This document shows positions 1 through 8,176 of a DNA stretch of 40,978 bases, in pieces (position 1 is the first letter of the stretch; each line of letters opens with the position of its first letter). The notes under the pieces were generated by a model. The model searched no databases. It was given only the letters and a program-made list of their open reading frames with translations, and was not told the origin of the DNA. The DNA lies in the NCBI GenBank assembly GCA_011391735.1, contig JAABPY010000204.1:1-40978 (forward strand), given 5' to 3'. The stretch is from Sulfuricurvum sp. GTDB lineage: Bacteria; Campylobacterota; Campylobacteria; Campylobacterales; Sulfurimonadaceae. The position numbers were made by a program, and so were the translations under genes.

Positions 1-844
1 TAAATTTGTCTTTATTCAAGATCGTATAGCACGAAATATCGAGCGAATCGTCCACACCATCAACCACAAACGGGGGCTTTTTGGTCTAAGCGGTATTGAT
101 AACTGTTACCTCGATTTTGAGGGAAAAACGATTTTGGGACTTGAAACTATTTTTAGTGCGTATGGGATTAATGATCTTATCCCCGTAGCGTTAGAGCGTG
201 AAGGTGGTGTTGCTCACGAGATTCACCGTGCCCTTTGTGCGGAGTATTTCGCCACGACCCAAAACCCCTTCAACCTCACTCCCTACCCCCGTAAACCCAA
301 ATGGTACGCCAGAGAGGGGGGGAAGTTTCTAGCCATCGTCGGGGGGGCGTTGCTGATTGTCGTGATTGCCGCCCTTGCCCTGATGTGGATGAGTGCGAAC
401 GAACAAAGTCGCAATGAAGAGCTCAATGCCCAGCTAGCAACCTTGAAAAAAGAGACGCAGCAGCTTGCCGTCGTACTGAAAAAAAACAGTGATCTTCTCA
501 AAGAGCAAAAAGAGAAAAATACGAAAATTCAAGAGGATATTACCCTTTTTCATGGGGCGCAAGAGACGGCTTTGCTTATTGACGATATTCATTTTCAGCG
601 ACAACATTTTCTTGCAGATACGGCGGCCCAACTGGGGAAATATCGTCTTGGAGCCCTTTTATTGGATCAAAACAGTTCCAAAGAGATGAGTATTACCGTT
701 GTCTCTGATTATCGTAAACGCGATGATATTGCCAAATTCATGAGCTCCCTCTTCGCCCTTGGATACCAAAACGTCAAAACCGATGAGATCAAACTCGATG
801 ACAACACCACTACCTACAACGCTCTCATAAAGGTGACACGATGA
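1..844 (+). CDS. mshI: MSHA pilus biogenesis protein MshI-like (PilM/PilN fusion), 5' partial
   Basis: The frame is open from base 2, so the TTG start at 134 in the ORF track is not real and the gene begins upstream of the window. About 280 residues are visible. The first ~95 look like the end of a PilM-type actin-fold domain. A PilN-like 'FNLTP' follows, then one membrane helix (about visible residues 109-130), a coiled coil, and a periplasmic alpha/beta domain. In type IV pilus systems PilM and PilN form the inner-membrane platform that couples cytoplasmic ATPases to the periplasm; here the two appear joined in one chain. The stop overlaps the next start as ATGA, showing translational coupling. 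The identification rests on architecture and on position in an mshI-J-K-L-M-N-E-G order. Two runs of seven G occur near the membrane helix (316-322 and 341-347). Confidence 0.75.
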   Translation, partial: KFVFIQDRIARNIERIVHTINHKRGLFGLSGIDNCYLDFEGKTILGLETIFSAYGINDLIPVALEREGGVAHEIHRALCAEYFATTQNPFNLTPYPRKPKWYAREGGKFLAIVGGALLIVVIAALALMWMSANEQSRNEELNAQLATLKKETQQLAVVLKKNSDLLKEQKEKNTKIQEDITLFHGAQETALLIDDIHFQRQHFLADTAAQLGKYRLGALLLDQNSSKEMSITVVSDYRKRDDIAKFMSSLFALGYQNVKTDEIKLDDNTTTYNALIKVTR

Positions 845-1470
845 GTATGATGGAAGCGCAGCTCGATAATCTCGATGAACAACTCTCCCCCTATACCCCC
901 CAGCAACGGTGGGTGATCTCTATTGGGAGTGCATTGGGGATTTTGGTCATGGGGTGGATGTTTTATCTCACCGATGCCCTCGATGAACTCACCGCCCTTG
1001 AAGATCAAAACAGTGCATTGGTGCAACAAATTTCAGAAAATTCTCCCGATGCGTATCATACGAAGATCAAAATTGCTATCAAATCGCTTGACAAAGAGAA
1101 GATCAAAACAGCCGAACTTGAAGCCGAAAAACAAGCCGTTATTGACGAAATGTCAGCGTCCAGAGGGCTTGTTATGAATAACAAACACTACGCCAAAATG
1201 CTGGATTTACTTTTGGAACACTCCGTTGCTTTGGGATTAAAGATAGAAATTATGGAATCCCTTGACACCGACAAACCCTATTTTGGAAAAGTCAACCAAT
1301 ACAAAAAATTAACCATAAAAGGGATTGGAAATTTTCCTGCTGTCGCTGAATTTATCACCTTTATCGAATCGCAAAATGCCCTCGTCCAAATGGAGAGTCT
1401 CCACGTACAAACCGAGGAAGAAAAACCCCGTTTTGAAGCCGTTATTCTCTATATGGGGGTAGCTTTATGA
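841..1470 (+). CDS. mshJ: MSHA biogenesis protein MshJ (PilO-like)
   Basis: 209 residues with a short cytoplasmic N-terminus, one membrane helix at about residues 24-43 (starting WVISIG), a coiled-coil stretch to about residue 110, and a C-terminal ferredoxin-like periplasmic domain. This is the PilO/GspM topology. PilO proteins pair with PilN in the inner membrane and align the pilus machine with the secretin. The gene overlaps its neighbours by ATGA at both ends, so it is translated as part of the operon. Sequence similarity in this family is low, so the call depends on topology, size and gene order. Confidence 0.75.
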   Translation: MSMMEAQLDNLDEQLSPYTPQQRWVISIGSALGILVMGWMFYLTDALDELTALEDQNSALVQQISENSPDAYHTKIKIAIKSLDKEKIKTAELEAEKQAVIDEMSASRGLVMNNKHYAKMLDLLLEHSVALGLKIEIMESLDTDKPYFGKVNQYKKLTIKGIGNFPAVAEFITFIESQNALVQMESLHVQTEEEKPRFEAVILYMGVAL

Positions 1471-1862
1471 GAAAAGTAATGTTGGGAATTCTTCTATCGC
1501 TGTGTTTTTCCCATCTCCTATATGGAGAGATGTATGACCCTTTTCGTAAAACAGCCAAACACAAAGTGGTTGCTCTCATCCCCAGTGCAACACTCTTACC
1601 TCCTCCACCGTTGATGGCAGGAGGGGCAGTTGCTCCCCTAGTCATGATGCCACCACCGCCTCCACCACCCACTCTTGTCACGGCGATTATGAACGATAAG
1701 GCATTTATTAATGGAGCGTGGTACCGTGTTGGGGATCGCTTTAATACTAGCGAAGTAGCCTATATTCACAATAATTTTGTCGGTCTCAAAAGTGCCAATC
1801 GCCTCAAAATGATTGCCGTAGGAAACCCGCAGCACCTACTCACTAGCAAGGAAACTCCATGA
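1467..1862 (+). CDS. mshK: MSHA biogenesis protein MshK-like, periplasmic
   Basis: 131 residues. An N-terminal signal peptide (about residues 1-20, ending LLYG) is followed by a proline-rich linker containing seven consecutive prolines, then a small beta-rich domain beginning TAIMND and containing 'GAWYRVGD'. That tail resembles the HR domain of PilP/GspC-type proteins, which bridges the inner-membrane platform and the secretin. The start overlaps the mshJ stop, and the stop overlaps the mshL start, both by ATGA. MshK proteins are short and poorly conserved, so the name comes mainly from position between mshJ and mshL. Confidence 0.65.
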   Translation: MRKVMLGILLSLCFSHLLYGEMYDPFRKTAKHKVVALIPSATLLPPPPLMAGGAVAPLVMMPPPPPPPTLVTAIMNDKAFINGAWYRVGDRFNTSEVAYIHNNFVGLKSANRLKMIAVGNPQHLLTSKETP

Positions 1863-3370
1863 AAAAAATGTTCCTCTTTTGTCTCTTAGCTCTCTCGTTT
1901 CTTCATGCCGATGATTGTGAGTCCAAACGGTTCACCCTCAATGCCCACCAAAGCCAAGGTTCTGCATTGACGTTATTGGATCTTTTGCGTGATGTAACCC
2001 AAACGTGTCATATAAGTGTCGTATTTGATGATAATGACGCCAAAGAGCAACTCAAAAAACCTCTCGATATGGTCAATATTGAAGATTATGGGGTCGATGA
2101 ACTTTTTGCCTTTATTTTCGACGATCACAACCTCTTTTATACCTACGATAAAGAAAAACGTGTTGTCCGTGCTTCCTACACTAAAACGGTCAATTTTAAT
2201 GTTGATTATATCAATATGAACCTCCTCTCAACCACCTCATCCAAATCGATCACCGTAGGGGCAGGGGGATCAAGCACAGGAACGACGGGGGGGACTTCGG
2301 GTTCCACAGGGGGGACAACGACGGGAGGATCTAGTGGTGGAGGTTCCAATAGCGATTTTACCAATGTCCATGCCGTCTCCACCTTCACCTTTTGGGATCA
2401 ATTACACGATCATGTCCAACAAATTCTCCAAGAGGGAAATGAGAACAACAGTACCCTTAATAAAACACTGGTAAATCGCGATGCCGCTGTTGTGAGTGTC
2501 ACAGGGACAGCACGACAAATTAACGCCGTCAAAAGCTACCTCGACAAACTCGAAACACGTATGCACTCTCAAGTAATGATTGATGCCTACCTCATCGAAC
2601 TCACCTATAATGATTATAGCTCCATGGGGGTCAATTGGAGTAAGTTTGATCTTGCCCTTAATGGTAACTATAGTAATTACTCCAATAGCCTCAATAATTT
2701 GACACCGCTGGGACAGGGGGGGCCAGTTTATTCGTTTGGGATGAATTTTGATCCGACGGGACTTATCAAGTTTCTCAAAACCTATGGGGATGTCGAAGTT
2801 CTCTCTAACCCCAAAGTATTGACCCTAAGCAATCAGCCCGCCGTCATCAATGTGGGGCAACAGCTCAACTATCTCTATGCTAGCGGTGCTTTGACGACGA
2901 CGACAACAGGAGCCCCTGCCTCCTCCACCATCACCACCTTGGGGTCGATATTCGTAGGGCTTACTCTCAATATTATCCCCGAAGTAACCGATGATGGCTA
3001 TATCGTCATGCGGATCAACCCTGTCACAAGCGAACTTCTCAATGCTTCGGATATCGGAAGCTCCACAACCCAAACAACCGCAAGTACCAATCGCACCATG
3101 CCCCCCGATACGCGTGTCAAACAAATGACCTCCATTGTCAAAGTTAAAGACAAACAAAAAGTCCTTATAGGGGGGCTAATCGAGAAAACGACGACTAAAA
3201 ACGATACCAAAGTCCCCCTTGTCGGAGATATCCCTCTTATTGGAAGACTCTTTCACAATACGGAGAATATTACCAAAAAAAGTGAGCTCTTTATTCTCAT
3301 CACCCCTACCCTCATCAAAAAAGATATTTTCCCTACCATTGATGATGCCTATATGAAAAAGTTGAACTAA
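1859..3370 (+). CDS. mshL: MSHA secretin MshL (PilQ/GspD family)
   Basis: 503 residues forming the outer-membrane pore of the pilus machine. A signal peptide ends near residue 17 (FLHA), followed by periplasmic N-domains to about residue 130. A low-complexity Gly/Ser/Thr linker spans about 132-165. The C-terminal secretin domain carries the typical 'VLSNPKVLTLSNQ' and 'VPLVGDIPLIGRLF' motifs and ends with 'ELFILITPTLI'. The length is usual for MshL. A run of seven G lies in the linker (2287-2293) and another at 2716-2722. No lipobox is seen at the cleavage site, although a cysteine follows two residues later (ADDC). The gene overlaps mshK by four bases, and mshM starts one base after its stop. 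Confidence 0.9.
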   Translation: MKKMFLFCLLALSFLHADDCESKRFTLNAHQSQGSALTLLDLLRDVTQTCHISVVFDDNDAKEQLKKPLDMVNIEDYGVDELFAFIFDDHNLFYTYDKEKRVVRASYTKTVNFNVDYINMNLLSTTSSKSITVGAGGSSTGTTGGTSGSTGGTTTGGSSGGGSNSDFTNVHAVSTFTFWDQLHDHVQQILQEGNENNSTLNKTLVNRDAAVVSVTGTARQINAVKSYLDKLETRMHSQVMIDAYLIELTYNDYSSMGVNWSKFDLALNGNYSNYSNSLNNLTPLGQGGPVYSFGMNFDPTGLIKFLKTYGDVEVLSNPKVLTLSNQPAVINVGQQLNYLYASGALTTTTTGAPASSTITTLGSIFVGLTLNIIPEVTDDGYIVMRINPVTSELLNASDIGSSTTQTTASTNRTMPPDTRVKQMTSIVKVKDKQKVLIGGLIEKTTTKNDTKVPLVGDIPLIGRLFHNTENITKKSELFILITPTLIKKDIFPTIDDAYMKKLN

Positions 3371-3371
3371 G

Positions 3372-4166
3372 ATGTCCCAATGGTTAGAAGCAGCAGCTAA
3401 GTTTGAAGAGCGTCGTGAGAGTCGGGATTATTTTGAGGTGCAAGCTTCACTGGGGGCGATTGAGAAGATCAAAAGTGCTCTGAATGGAACCTTTCGACAG
3501 CTCATCTTTCTCTTAGGGGAACCGGGGAGTGGTAAAAGTTTTCTCCTCCACCATCTCAAAGAGATTTGGAAAAATGAGCAGGACATTCTCCTCATCGAAA
3601 CCCCGTTTCTCACCCCTATGGATTTGTTGAAAAAACTGTTGGAACATAAAGGGGTTCCCTTTAGCGGAGAGGATATTGAGCAATTTCGACTTCAAGCAAC
3701 CGAAATTTATGGCGCATCCAATCACCTTATTATGATCGATGAAGCGCAGTTGTTAAGTACCGAGATGCGAGAGTTTATCCGTATCCTTAGTGACTCCAAA
3801 GCGTTTTGGTTTGTATTGGCAATGCACCGTAGTGAGGGGGAGAGTATCCTACGAGCTCCCCATTTCAAAAGCCGTCCTCATAAAATCATCGACCTCTCTG
3901 CCCTCAATCCCATCGAGTGCAAGAATTATCTCCATCGGGAGCTAATGCGTGCTGGATTTGGGGAGATTGTCGAGGAGATCAACCCCAAACTCATCACCCA
4001 AGCACACCGCATAAGCCAAGGGAATTTTCGTAATTTCAAAAAGATTTTTTTTCACCTTTTTCATCTGTTGCACTATACCAATAGCCATAATAAAACCAAC
4101 TATTTACGCCCCTCCTCGTGTACGATTACGATGGCAGCTATGAGTGCGGAGCTTATCCATGATTGA
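3372..4166 (+). CDS. mshM: MSHA biogenesis ATPase MshM (ExeA-type AAA)
   Basis: 264 residues, a single AAA ATPase domain. Walker A is GEPGSGKS (residues 49-56) and Walker B is LIMIDEAQ (D123, E124). The closest described family is ExeA/GspA, whose members help place the secretin in the cell wall. ExeA proper has a membrane helix and a C-terminal peptidoglycan-binding domain. This protein ends shortly after the AAA lid, as MshM proteins do, so it is probably cytoplasmic. It starts one base after the mshL stop and its end overlaps mshN by eight bases. Confidence 0.8.
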   Translation: MSQWLEAAAKFEERRESRDYFEVQASLGAIEKIKSALNGTFRQLIFLLGEPGSGKSFLLHHLKEIWKNEQDILLIETPFLTPMDLLKKLLEHKGVPFSGEDIEQFRLQATEIYGASNHLIMIDEAQLLSTEMREFIRILSDSKAFWFVLAMHRSEGESILRAPHFKSRPHKIIDLSALNPIECKNYLHRELMRAGFGEIVEEINPKLITQAHRISQGNFRNFKKIFFHLFHLLHYTNSHNKTNYLRPSSCTITMAAMSAELIHD

Positions 4167-5154
4167 TAATTTTGACCACCTTGTAGCACGATGTGTTGCC
4201 AAACGTCGCCGAGTAATGATTCGCCGTTTTCTCTTTATCACAGGGACAATTCTCTTCATTATTGCATTAATCGCAGGGTATTTAGAGATATTTCCCACCT
4301 CTACAACACCAAACGCTCCCACACCCTCTCTTGTTCACGTACCAAACGCAAAAGTAGTTACCCCCCCCATCGATCAACACCCTATTGCCCTCCCAAAAAC
4401 GGCGAAGATCAACGAGATAGCTTCACAGCAAAAGAAGGGGGCTATTTCTCCAAAGAATGAATCAAAAACACCCCTTTATGTCCTCCAATTAACCTCAAGT
4501 ACCTCCTATAACCAAGTAAAAGCGCTTCTTCAAAAAACACCCAAAGAGTACCAATCGGGGATGGGGATTTATCTCGTCAATCACTACTATACCCTCCGCT
4601 ATGTTACTATTTATGACGCTAGCCACATCGTCCCCCTTATCACTAAATTCAAGCAGTTGGGATTTGAAAAACCAATCCTCTTCAAATATAATCCCAACCG
4701 CATCCCTCTCACCGATACAATGGCAGCCCTCATCGTATCTTCCCAAAGCACTATTCCCCCCCAAGCAGTTCAAAATGCTACCCCAACGGTAGCGCTCCAA
4801 CCGCTCCCCCCATCTCGTACCACTGGGGCTATTTTTAGTGTCACAAGCTCCCCAAAAGTGCAAGACAGCAATCCCCTTGCCACCTTTAAACAAAACCCCA
4901 CCTACGAATTGGCAATCACTATAGCACGTGATTTTTATGGGAAAAACAATTTTGTCGATGCCGCCATATGGGCGAAAAAAGCGAACCAACTCAACCGTGA
5001 GCAAGAAGAGGCGTGGCTCTTGTATGCCCAATCGTACTGGGGACAAGGGCGAAAAAAAGAGGCAGTAGAGGTATTAGAACTCTATATGAATTACAAAGAT
5101 TCCAAAGCGGCTTCAGAACTCTACCGCACATGGAAATCAAGCAACAGCAACTAA
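4159..5154 (+). CDS. mshN: MSHA biogenesis protein MshN-like, SPOR-like plus TPR
   Basis: The ORF track starts at a GTG (4144), but the ATG at 4159 gives a short typical overlap with mshM and is preferred; the product is then 331 residues. A basic cytoplasmic N-terminus precedes one membrane helix (about residues 21-43). A Pro/Thr/Lys-rich linker follows, then a domain at about 106-175 beginning 'PLYVLQLTSS' that resembles a SPOR (septal peptidoglycan-binding) fold. At the C-terminus TPR helices span about 255-325 (for example NREQEEAWLLYAQSY). MshN is the TPR protein of MSHA loci; its exact role is not well defined. The SPOR assignment is inference from pattern only. A run of eight C lies at 4361-4368. 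Confidence 0.7.
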   Translation: MIDNFDHLVARCVAKRRRVMIRRFLFITGTILFIIALIAGYLEIFPTSTTPNAPTPSLVHVPNAKVVTPPIDQHPIALPKTAKINEIASQQKKGAISPKNESKTPLYVLQLTSSTSYNQVKALLQKTPKEYQSGMGIYLVNHYYTLRYVTIYDASHIVPLITKFKQLGFEKPILFKYNPNRIPLTDTMAALIVSSQSTIPPQAVQNATPTVALQPLPPSRTTGAIFSVTSSPKVQDSNPLATFKQNPTYELAITIARDFYGKNNFVDAAIWAKKANQLNREQEEAWLLYAQSYWGQGRKKEAVEVLELYMNYKDSKAASELYRTWKSSNSN

Positions 5155-5164
5155 GGAGAAGAGG

Positions 5165-6838
5165 ATGATTCGTCCACAAGTTCGATTAGGAGATTTACTC
5201 ATTTCTGATGGTCTCATTACTCTCATTCAACTTGAGTATGCCCTTCAAAAACAAAAGGACTCCGGTTTTAGCAAAAAGCTCGGTGAAGTGCTCGTGGAGG
5301 AGGGGATGGTCTCCCACAAAGAGATGGCACTGCTGCTGTCCAAACAGCTCAAAATTGATTTTGTTGACCTTTATGGTGAAAAAATTGATTTTAATGCCTT
5401 AGCAAAGTTTTCACTCCCCTTACTCACCTCTGCTAAAGCAATTCCATTCAAAGAGGATGAAGAGTATGTTTACATTGCCACCTCAGATCCGCTTAATTTT
5501 GATGCTCTCGAAGTACTAGAACGCAATATTGCCACCAAGCCACTCAAAATCTATTTATCACTAGTAGAAGACATTAGCCATATTTTCCAACGTCTTGAGA
5601 TTATCAAAAAAACCCAAACGATTGCCGCCGATGTGAAACGGGAGATTAACAATGAAGGGGTCAAAGGGGGAGATGGGGAAGCCAGTGCCGTGATGCAGCT
5701 CATTAGCCTTATCGTCAAAGATGCCGTATTACGTCGTGCCAGTGACCTTCACATCGAACCCGATTTGCGTGGTATGTCGGTGAGAACACGTGTGGATGGT
5801 ATTTTGCAAGAGACCTTTGTATTTGATTTGGATATTTATACGGCACTTAACTCACGGATTAAACTGCTAGGGAATCTCGATATCTCCGAACGGCGCAAAG
5901 CGCAAGATGGACGTTTTAGCCTTGAAGTGGTGGGGGGAAAATACGACTTTCGCCTCTCTACTACCCCCACTCTTTTTGGGGAGTCCATCGTTATGCGTAT
6001 CCTCGATCAACAAAAAATCCTCCTCAAACTTCATGAACTCGGATTTGAAAACAAAAATTTGGAAAAATTCAATGAAATCATCCACGCCCCATTTGGCATT
6101 GTCCTTATCACAGGACCTACCGGAAGCGGTAAAACAACCACCCTCTATGCTGCCCTCAATGAGGTTAAAAGTATCGAAAACAAAGTCTTGACCATTGAAG
6201 ACCCGATTGAATATCAGCTTCCATTGGTGCAACAAGTACAGGTCAATGAGCGGGTAGGATTCGGATTTTTAGATGCCCTTAAATCGTTCTTGCGACAAGA
6301 CCCTGATATTATCCTTGTCGGGGAGATACGCAATTTTGAAACGCTCAATGCAGCAGCACAAGCCTCCCTCACAGGTCACCTCGTCTTCTCAACCCTCCAC
6401 ACCAATGATGCGCCTAGTGCCATCGGGAGAATGGTTCAAATGGGGCTTCAAAGCTATTTGATCGCCGATTCACTCGTCGGAATTGTCGCACAAAGACTCG
6501 TGCGTAAGATCTGTTCGGCGTGTAAAGCTGAAGTCAGACCGCATAAAAATTTGCTCCGAAGAATACGCTGGATAGCAGAAGATACCACATTTTATGCCGG
6601 TAAAGGGTGCTCTAAGTGCAATATGACGGGGTACTCAGGGCGTTTGCTGATCTCTGAAATTTTGGTGGTCAACGAAACGATTGCCAAAATGATCTCCAGT
6701 GAATCCTCCAAATACGATATTGCCCGATATGCGCAAGAGAATGAAGGGTTTGAACCGATGATTGTCGATGGGTTAAGCAAAGTTTTACGGGGAATCACAA
6801 CACTCGAAGAGGTGTTGCGTGTCACTAAGGATATGTAA
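5165..6838 (+). CDS. mshE: MSHA pilus extension ATPase MshE (GspE/PilB family) with MshEN domain
   Basis: 557 residues, preceded by a strong ribosome site (AAGGAGAAGAGG). The N-terminus carries two consecutive MshEN motifs, RLGDLLISDGLI (from residue 7) and KLGEVLVEEGMV (about residue 38). In the characterised family this tandem motif binds cyclic-di-GMP. The C-terminal hexameric secretion ATPase has Walker A GPTGSGKTT (near residue 317), an Asp box, Walker B 'DPDIILVGEIR', a His box (STLHTNDAP), and a tetracysteine zinc site (CSAC and CSKC). It powers pilus polymerisation at the cytoplasmic face of the platform formed by MshG. It is the first gene in the operon with a clear intergenic gap, of ten bases. 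Confidence 0.93.
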   Translation: MIRPQVRLGDLLISDGLITLIQLEYALQKQKDSGFSKKLGEVLVEEGMVSHKEMALLLSKQLKIDFVDLYGEKIDFNALAKFSLPLLTSAKAIPFKEDEEYVYIATSDPLNFDALEVLERNIATKPLKIYLSLVEDISHIFQRLEIIKKTQTIAADVKREINNEGVKGGDGEASAVMQLISLIVKDAVLRRASDLHIEPDLRGMSVRTRVDGILQETFVFDLDIYTALNSRIKLLGNLDISERRKAQDGRFSLEVVGGKYDFRLSTTPTLFGESIVMRILDQQKILLKLHELGFENKNLEKFNEIIHAPFGIVLITGPTGSGKTTTLYAALNEVKSIENKVLTIEDPIEYQLPLVQQVQVNERVGFGFLDALKSFLRQDPDIILVGEIRNFETLNAAAQASLTGHLVFSTLHTNDAPSAIGRMVQMGLQSYLIADSLVGIVAQRLVRKICSACKAEVRPHKNLLRRIRWIAEDTTFYAGKGCSKCNMTGYSGRLLISEILVVNETIAKMISSESSKYDIARYAQENEGFEPMIVDGLSKVLRGITTLEEVLRVTKDM

Positions 6839-8077
6839 GTGAAATTTTTCAAAATACGGTACAAACAAGGCACACGGCACTTTGTCCTCGTCCTTGAAGC
6901 GCTCAATAAAGCAGAAGCACTCAAAAAATTCCGAGACAAATCACTGGGGGTTCCCGTTAAAATCACGGAAGTTTCGGAACCTTTTAGTATGAAGCTAGAG
7001 CGTTTAAAAGCCCATTACAAAAGCCCTATTAAAAATAAACGGGTCAAAGATGAGCCTTATATCGCCTTTCTCGATCAACTCTCCACAATGCTTGATGCAG
7101 GGATGCCTGTTAATAGCTGTCTTGCCGATAGCCTTGCCGATACCCCCGATCCGATGATACGAGCCATTTTCACAGAGGTATTACGGGATATTGAGAGTGG
7201 TCTAAGCCTTAGCCGTAGCGTGGTCAATTATCAGCGTCAACTAGGAACACTATCGCTTTCGATGTTTGAACTAGGGGAGCAAACAGGAACCCTTAGCACC
7301 TCCATCGCCAAACTCTCCGCTATTTTGCAGCAAATCTTCGACAATCGTCAAAAACTCAAAAAAGCAACGCGCTATCCCATGTTTATTCTTATCGCTATGG
7401 GTATTGCTTTTACCGTTGTTATCACCTTCGTTGTCCCCCAATTTCAATCTTTTTTCGAACAATCAGGGATGGAGCTCCCCTTCCCCACCAAAGTTCTCTT
7501 GTGGTCGGAACACGCCATTCGACTCTATGGAGTGTACATTATAGCCTCTGCGATTACCATCTCTACCGCATTTACGGTCGCCTATCGTCGCAGCCCCAAG
7601 CTTCGCCTTAAAACCGATCAATATTTTCTCCGTATCTATATCGTCGGAAAAGTGACCTATTATGCGATGATCGGACGATTTATCTACCTTTTTAACATCC
7701 TCACCGACTCTGGTATCCCCATGATTGAGGCACTTAGGATTGCCATGGGGGTTGTTGAGAACAGCTACATCAAACAACAACTCGAGAAAATCCCCACCGC
7801 TATCGAAGATGGACGCTCACTGGCACAAGGATTTATCGAAAGTGAACAATTCGAGGGGATGATTATGCAAATGATCAAAGCAGGAGAGAGCAGCGGATCA
7901 CTAGGAACGATGTTAGGGAAAGTCAATAAAGTGTACAATAGCCGATACGATTACATTGTCGATAACGTCGCCTCAATGATAGAACCTCTTCTCATTACCG
8001 CCATCGCAGGATTCGTCCTTGTATTGGCATTGGGAATCTTCTTACCGATGTGGTCGATGGTCGACGTAGCAGGATAA
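6839..8077 (+). CDS. mshG: MSHA platform protein MshG (GspF/PilC family)
   Basis: 412 residues starting with GTG directly after the mshE stop. Two repeats of the T2SSF fold are visible, the first around 'FLDQLSTMLDAGMPV' and the second around 'IYLFNILTDSGIP'. Three membrane helices lie at roughly residues 175-200, 225-250 and 380-405. A short cytoplasmic domain with 'ALNKAEALKKF' precedes the first repeat, as in PilC. The protein is the inner-membrane platform on which the ATPase acts. GspF-type proteins are well conserved, so the call is secure. No pilin genes follow, unlike the Vibrio MSHA locus. Confidence 0.92.
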   Translation: MKFFKIRYKQGTRHFVLVLEALNKAEALKKFRDKSLGVPVKITEVSEPFSMKLERLKAHYKSPIKNKRVKDEPYIAFLDQLSTMLDAGMPVNSCLADSLADTPDPMIRAIFTEVLRDIESGLSLSRSVVNYQRQLGTLSLSMFELGEQTGTLSTSIAKLSAILQQIFDNRQKLKKATRYPMFILIAMGIAFTVVITFVVPQFQSFFEQSGMELPFPTKVLLWSEHAIRLYGVYIIASAITISTAFTVAYRRSPKLRLKTDQYFLRIYIVGKVTYYAMIGRFIYLFNILTDSGIPMIEALRIAMGVVENSYIKQQLEKIPTAIEDGRSLAQGFIESEQFEGMIMQMIKAGESSGSLGTMLGKVNKVYNSRYDYIVDNVASMIEPLLITAIAGFVLVLALGIFLPMWSMVDVAG

Positions 8078-8080
8078 CCC

Positions 8081-8176
8081 ATGGAACTTGAATCAGGAAC
8101 AATCACCATCGCCATCATGAGCACACTCGTCCTTGCCTTCGGGTTTTGGATTATTCATAAAATTACGGATATTTAG
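8081..8176 (+). CDS. 31-residue single-helix membrane peptide at the end of the msh operon
   Basis: This is a short ORF missing from the track. It starts ATGGAACTTG three bases after the mshG stop and ends at TAG, overlapping the end of convergent murG by four bases. The product has a short acidic N-terminus, one hydrophobic helix (TITIAIMSTLVLAFGFWIIH) and a short charged tail. It occupies the position of the small mshF gene of Vibrio MSHA loci, but no sequence similarity is claimed. It could be a small accessory subunit of the platform. Support comes from its tight spacing, a good membrane profile and an ATG start. The size means chance cannot be excluded. Confidence 0.5.
   Translation: MELESGTITIAIMSTLVLAFGFWIIHKITDI

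Noticed and set aside
4495-5046. 183-residue minus-strand ORF
   Set aside because: Lies antisense within mshN, has no family pattern and no ribosome site; a shadow of the real gene.
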